Source: Cruorifilaria tuberocauda (taxonomy: Eukaryota > Nematoda > Chromadorea > Rhabditida > Onchocercidae). From it: 64,000 nt of DNA. Below, piece after piece: positions 26,126 through 37,789 of the stretch. Both the position numbers and the translations under genes were made by a program. Position 1 is the first letter of the stretch, and each line of letters starts with the position of its first letter. The stretch is from assembly GCA_013365365.1 (NCBI GenBank), contig JABVXU010000013.1:124001-188000 (forward strand), written 5' to 3'. Under the pieces are notes generated by a model that saw only the letters and a list, made by a program, of their open reading frames with translations, was not told where the DNA came from and made no database searches.

Positions 26126-27205
26126 AATTTGGATTTTTTTTTTGGGTAATTTTTCATTACAATTTCTTGGGATGCGGAGTAACTGTGGTGTTTGCATCAC
26201 AAGAAATCTGAAAAAAGCACGTAGTGTTGCTTGTAAAATAATTTATTCCTGATGTTTTATTGTAATCTTCTGCTTCTTACTATAATTTTGGAAATAACAG
26301 AGTTAGATTTGAAAACGAATAAAAAACAATTGGTATTGAAATCTTTAATACAAATAAAATATAAGAAGTGCCTTATCGATTTCTCCTTGATCTGTTTTGT
26401 CTTCTAAAGAAAAATCTGCATCAGAATGCGAGGATTTTCAGGAAATTTATGCTATTTGATGTCATTGACGAATCATGCAAATCAAATATAGCCGAGCTAT
26501 TCGAAGAAACTCATGATGTCAGTGCTTAGCTATATATTTTAGTTCAATCACGGTATAGTTTGCTGTAAAATAGTTGTCACTGTACCTATAACTTTTTTAA
26601 GCTATTATTTTCTATTCTCTTATTTATCTTAGAGAAAGAAATAATTAAGAAAAGCAATTGTATTTTGACAATATACCCTCTCAAATTAAGTAATCAACAA
26701 TGTTTAATTATGGACCTCAGTGAAGCAGTTCAGTTCTTCCATGAGCGAAAAATGCATCGGTTTTGGATATAAAACATAAAACAGGATAAACTAATTTTGA
26801 AAAGTATTTTTTGTGCGAAGCGCAAGTCTCTTACATTGTTAAATTGTTTTTGCTTTTGAAGTTTTGAACATCCCAAAAGTTATGAAGAATGAATTTTCGT
26901 TGAATCGGAAATCATTTTTCAAAAGCTGTACTCTCTAGAGTATTGATGTTATCTATGTAGAGGAATCGTTTGAACTGAAAACTAGAATCATAGCGACATT
27001 GAAAAGAGAAATGCTAATGTGAATTTAACGTTTTTTAAATTGAAATTTAAATGAGATTTAAATTATCTTCTATCCTTATGATCGATTTGTTAATAAGCCT
27101 GTAGTCTAAATTCTGAATGTCTTATTCAATGCTAAAGTTATAAGACTCTTCTATCATGAAATAACGTTCCTAGGTTTAGATGAATGAGTCCAGAGCAAGT
27201 GGAAA

Positions 27206-27227
27206 GGGGGGAGGGGGGAGGGAGGTA
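27206..27227 (+). repeat. G-rich block with quadruplex potential
   Basis: Runs of six, six, three and two G separated by single A, in a region that is otherwise strongly A+T-rich. The two six-base runs alone supply four G3 tracts, enough for an intramolecular G-quadruplex on the + strand. Confidence 0.8.
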
Positions 27228-29625
27228 TTATTGCTACTTATTAGCATTAGTGGGAAAATCCTTTATCAGACGGAATGAACTATTGTACTGCATCACTTGT
27301 ATACATCTTATTTAAGAATAAACGTAAAATATATCAAAAGCGATATCCTTTGTTTAAGAATTTTCATTGATCTGCAAATGAGTAAGACTTTTGAACAAAT
27401 TATTACTGTTCTAATAGGGTTGTCATGTTTTGCAGAAGGTTTGTTTTATCGTCTTATAAACAGCAAGCACCATTTACTTACACCATTTTTTAACCTTTCC
27501 GTAGTCTCACTGCTCCTTACTTTCTTTTTCAGATCTACAAGAATTCTGATTGTCTTGAAATTTCACAGACTAATAATTACATCAATTTGTATCTGTTCTG
27601 TATGATATCTTGTTTTATTTTCATACCCATCCTCGAATTTTTTTCTGTAGCAACTGATATTCTCCCGAAATCAGGTAATTGCTGTATTAGAAAGTCCAGG
27701 TGAATTAGTGCATTAATAAAATTATTACCTTCAACAAAACACTTATAATTTGCAAATTCTTTTCTTCTGCACAAATCGATAAAATGAAGTAGAGAAATTT
27801 TGTCTAATTTCCTATAAAATAGTGGTGTAGTGATATATTTAATTGAATGCAGTATTGCACAAAAATAATTACAATAAGTGAATTATTTCTCCATGTATCC
27901 ATGGATACTTATCGATGCAAAGGAATTATATTTGAAATTTGATTATCAACCAACAGAGAAAGAGAAAGGGAGAGAAAGATATACATGGGAGGCAACGGCA
28001 ACTGTTGCTAATAAAAAAAGCGCGTTGAAATTGTATCTTGAAATGATAGGAGTGAATGGAATAACAGCAAGGAATAATGAGCAAGGAATAACAAGGTAGC
28101 AGCAATAACATGAACTATTAAATTGACGAGCAATTTTTGAATTGAATTCAAACAAGTGCAATTTAATCCGATTAGATTTGCAGCTATTATATCTTTAGCT
28201 CGTTAGAAATTTCATTCACTATACAATAGACATATCTGAAACTTCCTGGAAAAAATTTCTCTCTTGGAATAGCTCGATTTTTTCATTTCCTTTCATTTAT
28301 TCGTTTCAGTATTTCATAAACAATAAAATTTGCAAGAATTTTTTGAAAAAACAAAGAAGAGACATAAACGAAATTCAAATTCAATTCAGAAATTACTTAG
28401 TACTGTAACAGTGTTGCAGTATTCAGTAGCTAAAAAAATAGTTTTAAGTAATAATTATAATTATTGTTACAATTGCTACTTCAAAATGCTTCAAATATTT
28501 CAAAATAAATTTAATGTTAAATGTACAATAATAAAAATGATAAATAAATGCTGGTGCAATTAACCGAGCACCTCCGTTAAACAATTTTTTAATTATATTA
28601 AAAATAAATTGTCTTTTGACTAATTTGGAAAACCCATGCAACATTTAGATATTAAATTATTTTTATTTTATTTAATAGAATATATTTAAATTAGCAAAAT
28701 TAAATTCAATTAGAAAATTCTTTCTGATCCATTTGGTGAAGACTATTTGTTAATTTAAGCCTTATTTCCATTACTCGAATGCACTAGCATTATTACAGTG
28801 TCCTTAGAGTTAAATGTTATGAAAAAATTTTTTCCTTCAAGGATTTCTTTTACACTGACATGCAGCATTTTTTCTGTTTCTGAGTTTTGCTTAGTTCATT
28901 GCATTTAGGCGCTTTTCTCATATTTCTGCTGATGAGGAGGTGCTTCACGATGTTTTTCATAGAATGAAATGTTGATTCTGGGGCACAGATGTTTGCGCAA
29001 TAGGAAAACTGAAGAAATTAGGAACAGAAATTCATGAAGATAGTATGTTATTTGATAACACCATCACAATATCATATGAAATTTCACACTAATAAGTAAT
29101 GCAAAAGATAACTTATCAAGCTTTCCTTTCTCTCGCATATTTGAATCCAATCGTTTTGTTTAATTAACCTTTCGATAATATCTCATGTTGCTCACATAAA
29201 TCTATTTATTCATTCAATGAACTTCCAGCTATTTGAACGGTTAAGATTTATTAAAAACAATAAATGAATGCTATAATTCAGTGGCATTTAAAGCATAAAT
29301 GATAACATAATATCCCATTCTCTCTAATAATTCATTCCTTTCGTCAAAACTTTTTTGTAATTCATAATGATAACGTTAAATGTACTTTTTCGAAACAAAA
29401 AAATTTTCATTTATAATGAAATTGTTGGGATTTGTTTAGGGAAAGGAGAAACGTTTTGCGTTTATTGGCAGATCAATGCTTTTTTTAAACCGAACTGTTA
29501 TGCTAATAGGCGACAATTTCATTCCATTTTCATTTTTCTATAAAAGGCCAAAAGAAAACTAAAATCATTTTTTTAGCTTCCCTTTTTCCACTTCATAAAT
29601 ATAGCGCTGTCGAATTATTCCCGAA

Positions 29626-29700
29626 GTGTATATGTGTGTGTATATGTGTGTATGTGTGTGTGTATGTGTATGTATGTGTGTGTGTGTGGGTGTATGCATG
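29626..29700. repeat. TG/TATG microsatellite
   Basis: Imperfect tandem TG units with regular TATG interruptions. The open frame across it is a by-product of the repeat. Confidence 0.95.
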
Positions 29701-31522
29701 CGTTTGTTCAGCTTTTGCTTGCTGTTAGTTTAAAAAAAAATTATTCGATAATATTTTTCTTTTTCAGTGAGAAGTTAAGTGTTATCGATAGGTCGAGAGA
29801 GGAAAAAAAAATTTAATTCTTAACGAAAAACTGCAATCCAAGAATAAATGTAGAAATGAGAGGAATTTCATTGTAAGAAATTTAGTGCTTATCATTTATG
29901 ATTTGATAGTTTGAATTAGAATTTTTCCTTGGAATCAATTTCTTCCATTAAGTTTTTTTTGCTTTTTTTTGCTTAGCATTTGCAGACATTCTGCAAAATT
30001 TTATTCTTCACTTGATAAATTTCTCATTTAGTAAATTTAAATACTTATTTCGACATTTCTTAAATTGTAATCTTTTTTTAATTTATATTGCTAGTCTATG
30101 CAATTTACGGTCTTAATAGCCCAAATTAATAACATTGAAATTTTGTTTTTGTGTTTTTTTTCCATTAAGTAATAAAAAAACGCTATCTTATTAAAAACGA
30201 ATGATAAGAAATATTCTTTACTGTATTACTCATTTCATTCTATTGCATTAATCAGTTACGATTAAGTAAAACTTCTCGAATAAACTCTTTTTTTCCTCTT
30301 TGAACGTATGGAAGGAATTGTTGAAAAGCTGCTTAATTAATTTCTCATTTTCGTAAAGTTATTCATCTTCGATAAAGTATTCTGCTTAATGTAATATTTT
30401 TTTGTATTTCGCTAAAAGGAAATATTCTTCTGTCTTTGGATAAAATATTAGTTATTTATTTTAAATTCACTTTTCTAAATTTGAAAAGAATTGAGAATTG
30501 CACTTTAACAAAGCTTATTTATTCATTTATTCATTAATATTTATATAAGGCACACTCATTTCTCATTTTTTTTCAACGTTTTATCAGTGACGTGAAGGCA
30601 TTGCTTATTCAAATCTTGTGAAGCAGGTGGCACTCTATGCTAAAATGAGCTTTTTTTCTTCTTTCAAGACTATATATTTGATCACATTTGGTAATGATTA
30701 GGCATAAGCCTTGATGTCATGAAAGGTTCAATCACGGAAGCGCGAAATCTTGTGAAGACGAACTGAACGATAAATCAAAAATCAAATTCGCTTGATCTCA
30801 ACAGATTTTTTATGAGTAAAGAGAATGCGCAGCAAAGATCAAGGGTTAGTAATCAAAATTATTTATTTTTTCAGCTTATTACTTCGTGTTCGATTTGTTT
30901 AAAGGAAAGAAAGCGTCGATATTTCAGAATGCTAAGATGCAATGAAGTGTAATAAGCTGTAACGACTGTTATTTTAATAAATTCATTAAATTCTATCCCG
31001 AATAAGTAATTATTCAATGAAAATCCCAAGCAAGCAGATATACAGTAAAATTCCAACTAAGGAATAGATGAAAGGAATAGACATTTTCTAAATTTGTACA
31101 CCTCACATTCTTCCCACTACTGAGATTAATTCCTAAAGTTAACTTCCTTACAAATGAAAATTTCAAGTAGCATAAATAATTTAACGTTAATTATACAAGT
31201 AATTTATACTTATAATTGATAAATTCCCGTCCCATTTGTGGTTCATTTGTGGTTTGGATTAGTTTAATTAAAATCACAAGAAAAATTATTCAAATTTCAT
31301 TTTTCTTGTAAATCGATGAAATTTACATTTAACGCTCTATTCTTTATTCTTCTTTAATTTCAATTTTCCATTATTCTTGATTTAATCCATGGAAGGACTT
31401 AATAGGCATACTGCTTTATACAAACTGCACAAATCATTCCATAAGCATGCAAATTAGCAATTAGTGTATTGAATCTTTTCAAACTAAGCTGAAATATATG
31501 AGAAATATCATTTAACAGACAT

Positions 31523-31543
31523 ATACACACACACACATACACA
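31523..31543. repeat. Short CA microsatellite
   Basis: About ten CA units with one CATA interruption. Confidence 0.9.
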
Positions 31544-32887
31544 ATTGCACCATACTTGACAACTTATCACTTTTCATACATCTGTTTCTGTCTATTACAA
31601 AGATGTGAACTTTTCATAAAAACTGAATTCAACAGTTGTTAATATGATTCAATTATCAGTTTCTCTTTGACAAGAATCACTGATAATTTTTTGACTTTTA
31701 AGTGTTTATTTTGAAAGATTCCTTACAGTTTATATAATAAATGATGCAATTTTCTTAACAACCACATAGCATTTCATCTGATATCACTGCAAGAAAAATC
31801 GCACATTTATTATAAAGAAATTAAAATCTAAAATTTAATAATTATTCTTTCAGTTTCTTCATTTTACTCCTGAAATATGCAAAGTATCTTTTTATAATTC
31901 ACTTTACATTCAATGATAAATTACATTATGGAAGGAACAGTTTTGCAGATGCTATTTGCTTTTGATGAACCAAAATGAAAAAAAAAGAGAAACCGATGGA
32001 TAAAATTATTGGATAAAATAATGTTGTTAAAAAAGGGAGAGAATAATCAATCGTTGAGAAATTTAACTGATATTATTTATCAAAATCAGAAATAAGCTAA
32101 TAATAGGAAGTGTCAAGAGTGGTTACTTGTTAGAGAAGCAAAATAAGAGTGAAGAAGAGGGGGAATATGTTAAGGACTTTCGTAGTAGTTAACAGAAATG
32201 TTAATTCAGTGTTGATTTGTTTGAATTCTAAAACATTCATCATTTCCATCTTGTTAGCAAGCATTTCTCATTGGTTAATTGCTTTCACATAAATTCATTC
32301 CTCTATTTCCTTTTCATCTATTCTAAATTTCCTTTTTTTTTCTTTCAACTACATTTAATTAAATTCTTACAAATATTTCCTTTTTGTTACAAATTCCATT
32401 CGGATAGATCCAACTGAGGCCGTTTGTTGGAACAGTAAAACGCATTTAGCGCAACTCAAAAATTTCTTCTAAATTTCGAAGCATTATGTAAGCATTAGAA
32501 ATTAAATAAATCTAATCTGATCAAGATGATCAACAGAGATTTGACCTAAATTAATAACAATACTGTACATATAGGAGTTATTGCAAAAAAAAAATAATTG
32601 GTATCTGATCGTTATCTGAAAATCAATATTTTGGTTATCATTTTCTTTAAGGAATTTAGCTTTAAATTTCATCATTTCAGTAAACTATAAAAACGAGAAC
32701 TTACAGGCAAATATATCCACAATTCATGTTTCATGTTTTCTAAGATTTTTCTAATTTCATCCATTTTTAATCCCATCTTCATTCCAATTAGCATTTAACT
32801 GTACGAACTTCCGCCAATTATAGGTATTGCGGTAAAGATGGTTGCAATTTCTTCATAAACTTTAAAAAATTCGATTGAAAATTCTGG

Positions 32888-32908
32888 AGCAGAGAGAATC
32901 TCTCTGCT
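32888..32908. repeat. 21-bp palindrome
   Basis: Arms AGCAGAGAGA and TCTCTCTGCT around a single central A, a perfect inverted repeat. Confidence 0.85.
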
Positions 32909-34160
32909 GTGATCAAACCACTGATTACAGGTATTGTTTTCCAGAAAGAGACTTGAGGTTTCTTAGCCAAGCCTTAAATCATCTCTCCCTCTATATAAAC
33001 TATAAAGTAATCTTGTGGTAGAGAAAAACACTGTACAATCACAAGACTTCTGGAATAGACGAGAATGAGGCTTATAATTGCAACTGAAAGAATGTGATTA
33101 ATAATCCGATTTTCTACATAAGTTCAATATTCATTTTGTTCCGTGACGTTACTGTATCCCATAGCTCTCGCATTATTGTTAACCTGCGTTTCTTCAGTTC
33201 TAAAGTCAATCTGAACTGGAAGCTCACTAATGCTTCTCGAAAGTTTTGCCTTTAACAATTATGTTGTCGATTTTTAGAAATTATTTTGAATGATAAATAT
33301 TTAAGTGAATATGAATATAAATGGAAAATATTTTTTGATTAAGCATTATAGGAAATTATAGGTCATTGGATTTTAATATTTTGAAGTGATTGATGAAAGA
33401 TGGAAATTTAAATGGAAAGGTTTTATCTTTATCTTTACATAGTTCAACAGTTTGCAAGTATTTGAGTGCCATATAACCAATCAATCAATCACAAAATGCA
33501 TATCCAAATTGATATTTGAAAGAAATTGACGTCAAAATTTTCTTAAAAAACTTTCCATACTCAAACTTTGACTTCTTTTTTCCTTTCTACCTATTCCTCT
33601 TTGTTTTATGCTAACTAAAACCTATTTTTCTTTTTCCCTTTTCTCCAACTCATCGAAATTTCTATAAATAGATAAAATTTCCCATTTACACTGTTATTCA
33701 TTATTTAAAAGCTTCTTCCGATGAGCAATCAATTATAGCTTAGGTATGCATTTAGCATAAAATTATATTATGAAGTGGCTATCAGTATGCCTAGAAGTTA
33801 AAAGCATATTTCCTTTTAATTGAATCATCTTTCTACTTCCTTCAAGAAGATTTCCATCAAATTTTAGTTTGAACTATTTGAATTTGTCCTAAAAATTCTT
33901 ATCAATGAAAACATTGATGAAATAGACGGAAAAGATATCATATTTTGGATAAGTATTAGAATTAGCCGATTAAATTTCTCTAAGACTTTTCTCTGATATC
34001 ATTTACACTGTTAAATTTAATAAACCCCTTTGATTATATTACGAATTGAAATCTACTCTTTTAAAATCCTTCCATTATTTTCCAATAGTAAAAATTCTTT
34101 GACTGACAAACAGTTAAATGATTTTTAAAATTATACAAAATTATTTAAAGCTACGAATTA

Positions 34161-34788
34161 ATGTTATATTCAATGATTGTTGTATTTTTAATTTATAGCA
34201 TTAAGCAAAACGATGAATTATCGTTATCAAGTTATAATGCGTTGAATGGGATATATTCGAATAATGAAAGCTTCATTGGTACCAACAAAGAAACAATGAG
34301 AACCTCTGAAGATCGGCAAATGATACCAGCTTGCAGAATTGCTATGCTAGAAGTTTGCTACCTTTCTGTTTATTAACCTTACTATTCTAATGATGGAATC
34401 GAGATCTATGCTTTTGGTTATATTTAATTTGCAAAAATTAGAATTTAATGAGTAATTCTATTATACTTGTGTTAATGTATTTCAGGTTTGTCAATTGCAA
34501 CTGAAAATCTGCTCGAAATTAATTGAATTAGCTACGCCGACCGCCTGTCCAACTTTATTTGGCCTTACAACATTTGAACCTTCAACACTGAAAAAACTTG
34601 CTGGGCAATTCATTCTACTCCATTCTTGTCATACTTCATGTAATCGAATGGGAATATTTTGTCGTAAACCTGAAATTAATGGTGACACTGATATTGCTAA
34701 TAATGATAACAAAGTATCATGCTATCATCAAATGCTTCCCAATGAGCTGATCAAATTTCTGCACGATGGAGCACCGGATTATAATTAA
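34161..34788 (+). CDS. Small cysteine-rich secreted protein, family not recognised
   Basis: Two exons, 34161-34352 and 34486-34788, joined in phase 0, encode 164 residues. The first 14 residues (MLYSMIVVFLIYSI) look like a signal peptide. The mature part has eight cysteines, in the patterns PACR, VCQ, ICS, ACP, SCH, SCN, FCR and SCY. An even number of clustered cysteines suggests disulfide bonding outside the cell. There is one NES glycosylation site near residue 35. AATAAA is at 34887-34892, about 100 bp after the stop. The first exon overlaps an acceptor-like TTTATAG at about 34198, so an upstream coding exon is possible and the signal peptide could then be an artefact. I do not recognise the family and assign no function. 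Confidence 0.68.
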
Positions 34789-35558
34789 AGTTAACAAATG
34801 AAATGAAGGAATATTTTTGTTTGAATGATTTCTGAATAGAAATTTAATTCTAAAAATTATATTCGATGAAAAATGTAACTTAACTAAATAAACTAAAATT
34901 TCATTACTTTGTTTGCTAATAATAGAGTAATATAATAAAATGTTGAAATTCTAAGAAAAAATTATTTAAAATAAGAAATAGTTTAATAAATTCAAAATTG
35001 ATAATTTTAAATATAAATATTTTTTCAAATATACATTTCATTTATTTTGCATGTTGCAGTTGCGTGCACAATTTATATTATATTCGAATCATTTTATGCA
35101 TAATCGTTCGCATCATTGCTTTCTTTCATATTCCAGTTTTTTTATTCATTCATGATACTTATTTATATTCGAACATTCGTGTTGTTATCTATTTTAAAAT
35201 TAAAAACTTAACAGAATGGGTAATTAATTTATTTTGATCTTCAGGCCCTTAGCTTTGTCATTATTTGGCCAAATACAAGTTATGTATACCATTCTTTTCT
35301 TTCAGAATTGTTTTTTTCAGTAAATGATCTATTCGACTACATATATCTTTCGAGTTATCAGTGTTTCCTGTCCGTTTTGTAATTTTTGCTTGCCTTATCA
35401 AATTTACTTTACGTGTTCAATTTGCATTTTAAATTACACTAATTTTGCATGGATTCTAAATAAAAAGCAGCTTAGAAATATATCAAGTTATTATTTAATG
35501 AATAATTAAAATTACAGTTTTTGAATGTAAATTAAAAGAAATAATGACCACTGTGGAA

Positions 35559-35608
35559 GACCACTGGTCTATGCATGATGACCATGATGATGACCACTGG
35601 TCTATGCA
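35559..35608. repeat. Two copies of a 17-mer with palindromic core
   Basis: GACCACTGGTCTATGCA occurs at 35559-35575 and 35592-35608. Its core GACCA-C-TGGTC is an inverted repeat, and a partial third copy (TGACCACTG) precedes at 35545. The spacer ATGATGACCATGATGAT is itself repetitive. Confidence 0.85.
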
Positions 35609-37046
35609 ACATCCTAAGTATACTGTTGAATTGTCGTATCCAGTATTCTAAGCATGTGAAATTTTCCACGTGTAATATTAAAAGCTTTAAATGTGTCTAC
35701 TGTACTACATTCTATTCCATGCAATTAAATTTTGAAAATTTAAATTTCTATCGGAAATTTCCATGTCTATCATTTTATTGTAAAGTTGATCTCGCAAACA
35801 AAAGATTTGAAGGCCAGAAAAGAAAGGAATTGTTCGATCCGAACTAATATATGCCAATTACGGTAGAAAATTTTGACTTGAACTTTTCGTCTCGAAGCAC
35901 ATCAAGTTGATAAATTTGAAAATAAACATTGGAAGATATTGTGTAACTATTCTGGAAATTTGAAATAATTTTTCGTTTGATCGCTAATTATTACCTGAAA
36001 TATCTTTCACAAGCATCAGTAAAATAATTGAGAGCCGTTTATGTTTTCTTGGATCACGGTTTATAACTTTCAAAAAATTTGTCGAGAAATCTCTCGAAAC
36101 TAAATTTAATTATAAATATTTTGAATCTTTATCCTTTATGAATTATTTGTAAAATACGAAACATTTTTTACTAAGACAAACTTCCCTCCAATAATTGTAA
36201 ATCTTCAAAGGAAACTCCCCTCCATCAATTGTAAATCTTTTTACAATACAATAACGTTTATCATTCCCTCCTTAGCAAATCTCCTCCTCCCAAAAATTTG
36301 TCTATAAAATCCCATAATAGCAGGAGTGAGGAGAGAGTTTCTACAACTTCAATCACAATCGGTACTCTGTTATATTGTTGTTGTTTTACAATAATAATAA
36401 ACTGTTATTCCACTCTTTCTTTACCACAATTCCACAAATTCCTGTACGAATCCGTCCACAAGAGATATTCGTCAAATTCAACCCGCACTGAAATCGTCGA
36501 TATCAGTCTAATCCAAAATCCATTACAAAATTAATTTGTCAGTGAATTCCGAAATCATGAAAGTTCATGACAAAATTTTTTTGCTAAATTTTCTTTGAAC
36601 AATCTATTTCTGCTTTGTTGCTGGTCGAAAGATTAACAGCAATTAAATGTGTTAATTGAATGATTATTAATAAAATCTGATAAAAGAAAATGATTTAACA
36701 ATATTCAATCAATAGGTCGTTTCAGGCTGAATAAAATGTTTCTCATAAATTACTAGACAGATAATATAACTGTAAATGACTAATCAATGAATCATTTATC
36801 TTCTTAACTTCATGCTTTACTCCAATCTTATTATTTTTCTATGGAGGTGGAATAGAATAGGTAAGTACTGATATATTCACGTCTGTAGTGATAAAAGCAA
36901 CGTGCAAATATCTCATGCTCCAGTTTTGCAATTCCCACCTGCGGTTGCAATCGCCGTTTCATGCATATCAAGCGCACCCCTGAATGCGTAAAAGTATCGG
37001 TTTGGTTATTGTAATTATTCTTATATCTTTTATCAGTATCATAAGC

Positions 37047-37099
37047 ATATAATATCGAACATTTCCGCATATGGAATGCGGAAATGTTCGATATTATAT
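37047..37099. repeat. Perfect 24-bp inverted repeat with 5-base loop
   Basis: The left arm 37047-37070 and right arm 37076-37099 are exact reverse complements, with loop ATGGA. The core of the left arm reads CGAACATTTCCGCAT. A transcript from either strand would fold into a 53-base uninterrupted hairpin. It could be a small-RNA precursor, a cruciform site or a remnant of an inverted-repeat element. Confidence 0.92.
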
Positions 37100-37789
37100 A
37101 TGATGACTTCGACTTTTTCTTACAGTATCAATTATCTTCAAAACTTTGATTGTAAAAATAAAATCCTTAAGTAGTGATGATAATCCTCTAGTTAATCTGA
37201 TTAATTGTATGGTAATCATAACGTGACTAAATTCGAACTAAAAAGATGAACTTCTCTAAGTAACTTCAAGTTGATAACACTCATGACATCTTTGTTCAAA
37301 ATTTAAGCAATGAGGCTTAAGAATTTCACGCAGAAATATTGATATTAATACAGTAGAGATATTTCAACGATATATAATTGACATGTCTTCTTCAGTTAAG
37401 ATCTATCATTGATAAGTGTGACATGAACGATTCGATCGTCTAGTTTTTCCCCTCCCATAGAGCGCAAGTTTCACTGATATCTTTTGATGATAGAATGACT
37501 ACCGAAATTTCTTTACGGTTCAGTTTTCCATGATGTTTGATTTAGAGAATTTTGAATACTACACGTCAACGATAGAATTTTCAAATTTTTTAAGAAAATA
37601 TAAATAAAAAAAAATTTCTTCTAGAACTTATAGATCAGATGATCTGTTATGCTTTATTGTTAAATTCGACAAAATCTGAGTGAGGAAGAAATGCATCAGC
37701 CTGACCATCGGATAGTATTGCGTCATTTTCAATGAAATTCAAACGAATTTATTTTATTTCAGTTAACGAATTGATATATTCAAAATTAG

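Larger units (their letters stand above)
26126..34160. other. Eight-kilobase gene-poor region
   Basis: The DNase II 3' UTR takes the first 250 bp. The rest is A+T-rich with no gene I can support. It holds a G-run block (27206-27227), a TG microsatellite (29626-29700), a short CA microsatellite (31523-31543) and a 21-bp palindrome (32888-32908). Short open frames near 27.3-27.6 kb (one with a hydrophobic start at 27378) and 27.88-28.10 kb lack a coherent splice partner or family resemblance. Confidence 0.55.
34789..37789. other. Intergenic region between the two small secreted-protein genes
   Basis: A poly(A) signal for the upstream gene is at 34887. It holds a repeated 17-mer with a palindromic core (35559-35608), a near-duplicate pair of CCTCCA...AATTGTAAATCTT segments around 36185-36238, and a perfect 24-bp hairpin (37047-37099). 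No gene could be supported. A TTATTTCAG just left of the next start is a likely trans-splice or cis acceptor. Confidence 0.55.

Noticed and set aside
27378..27440. Hydrophobic signal-like start MSKTFEQIITVLIGLSCFAE
   Set aside because: A GTTTGT donor follows, but the next acceptor (27534) gives a stop after five residues in that phase. No coherent gene could be built.
27878..28099. Open frame of 73 codons on the + strand
   Set aside because: The opposite strand is also open, the end is made of AAGGAATAA repeats, and no family is recognised.
29634..29816. Frame across the TG repeat
   Set aside because: The open frame is a product of the dinucleotide repeat.
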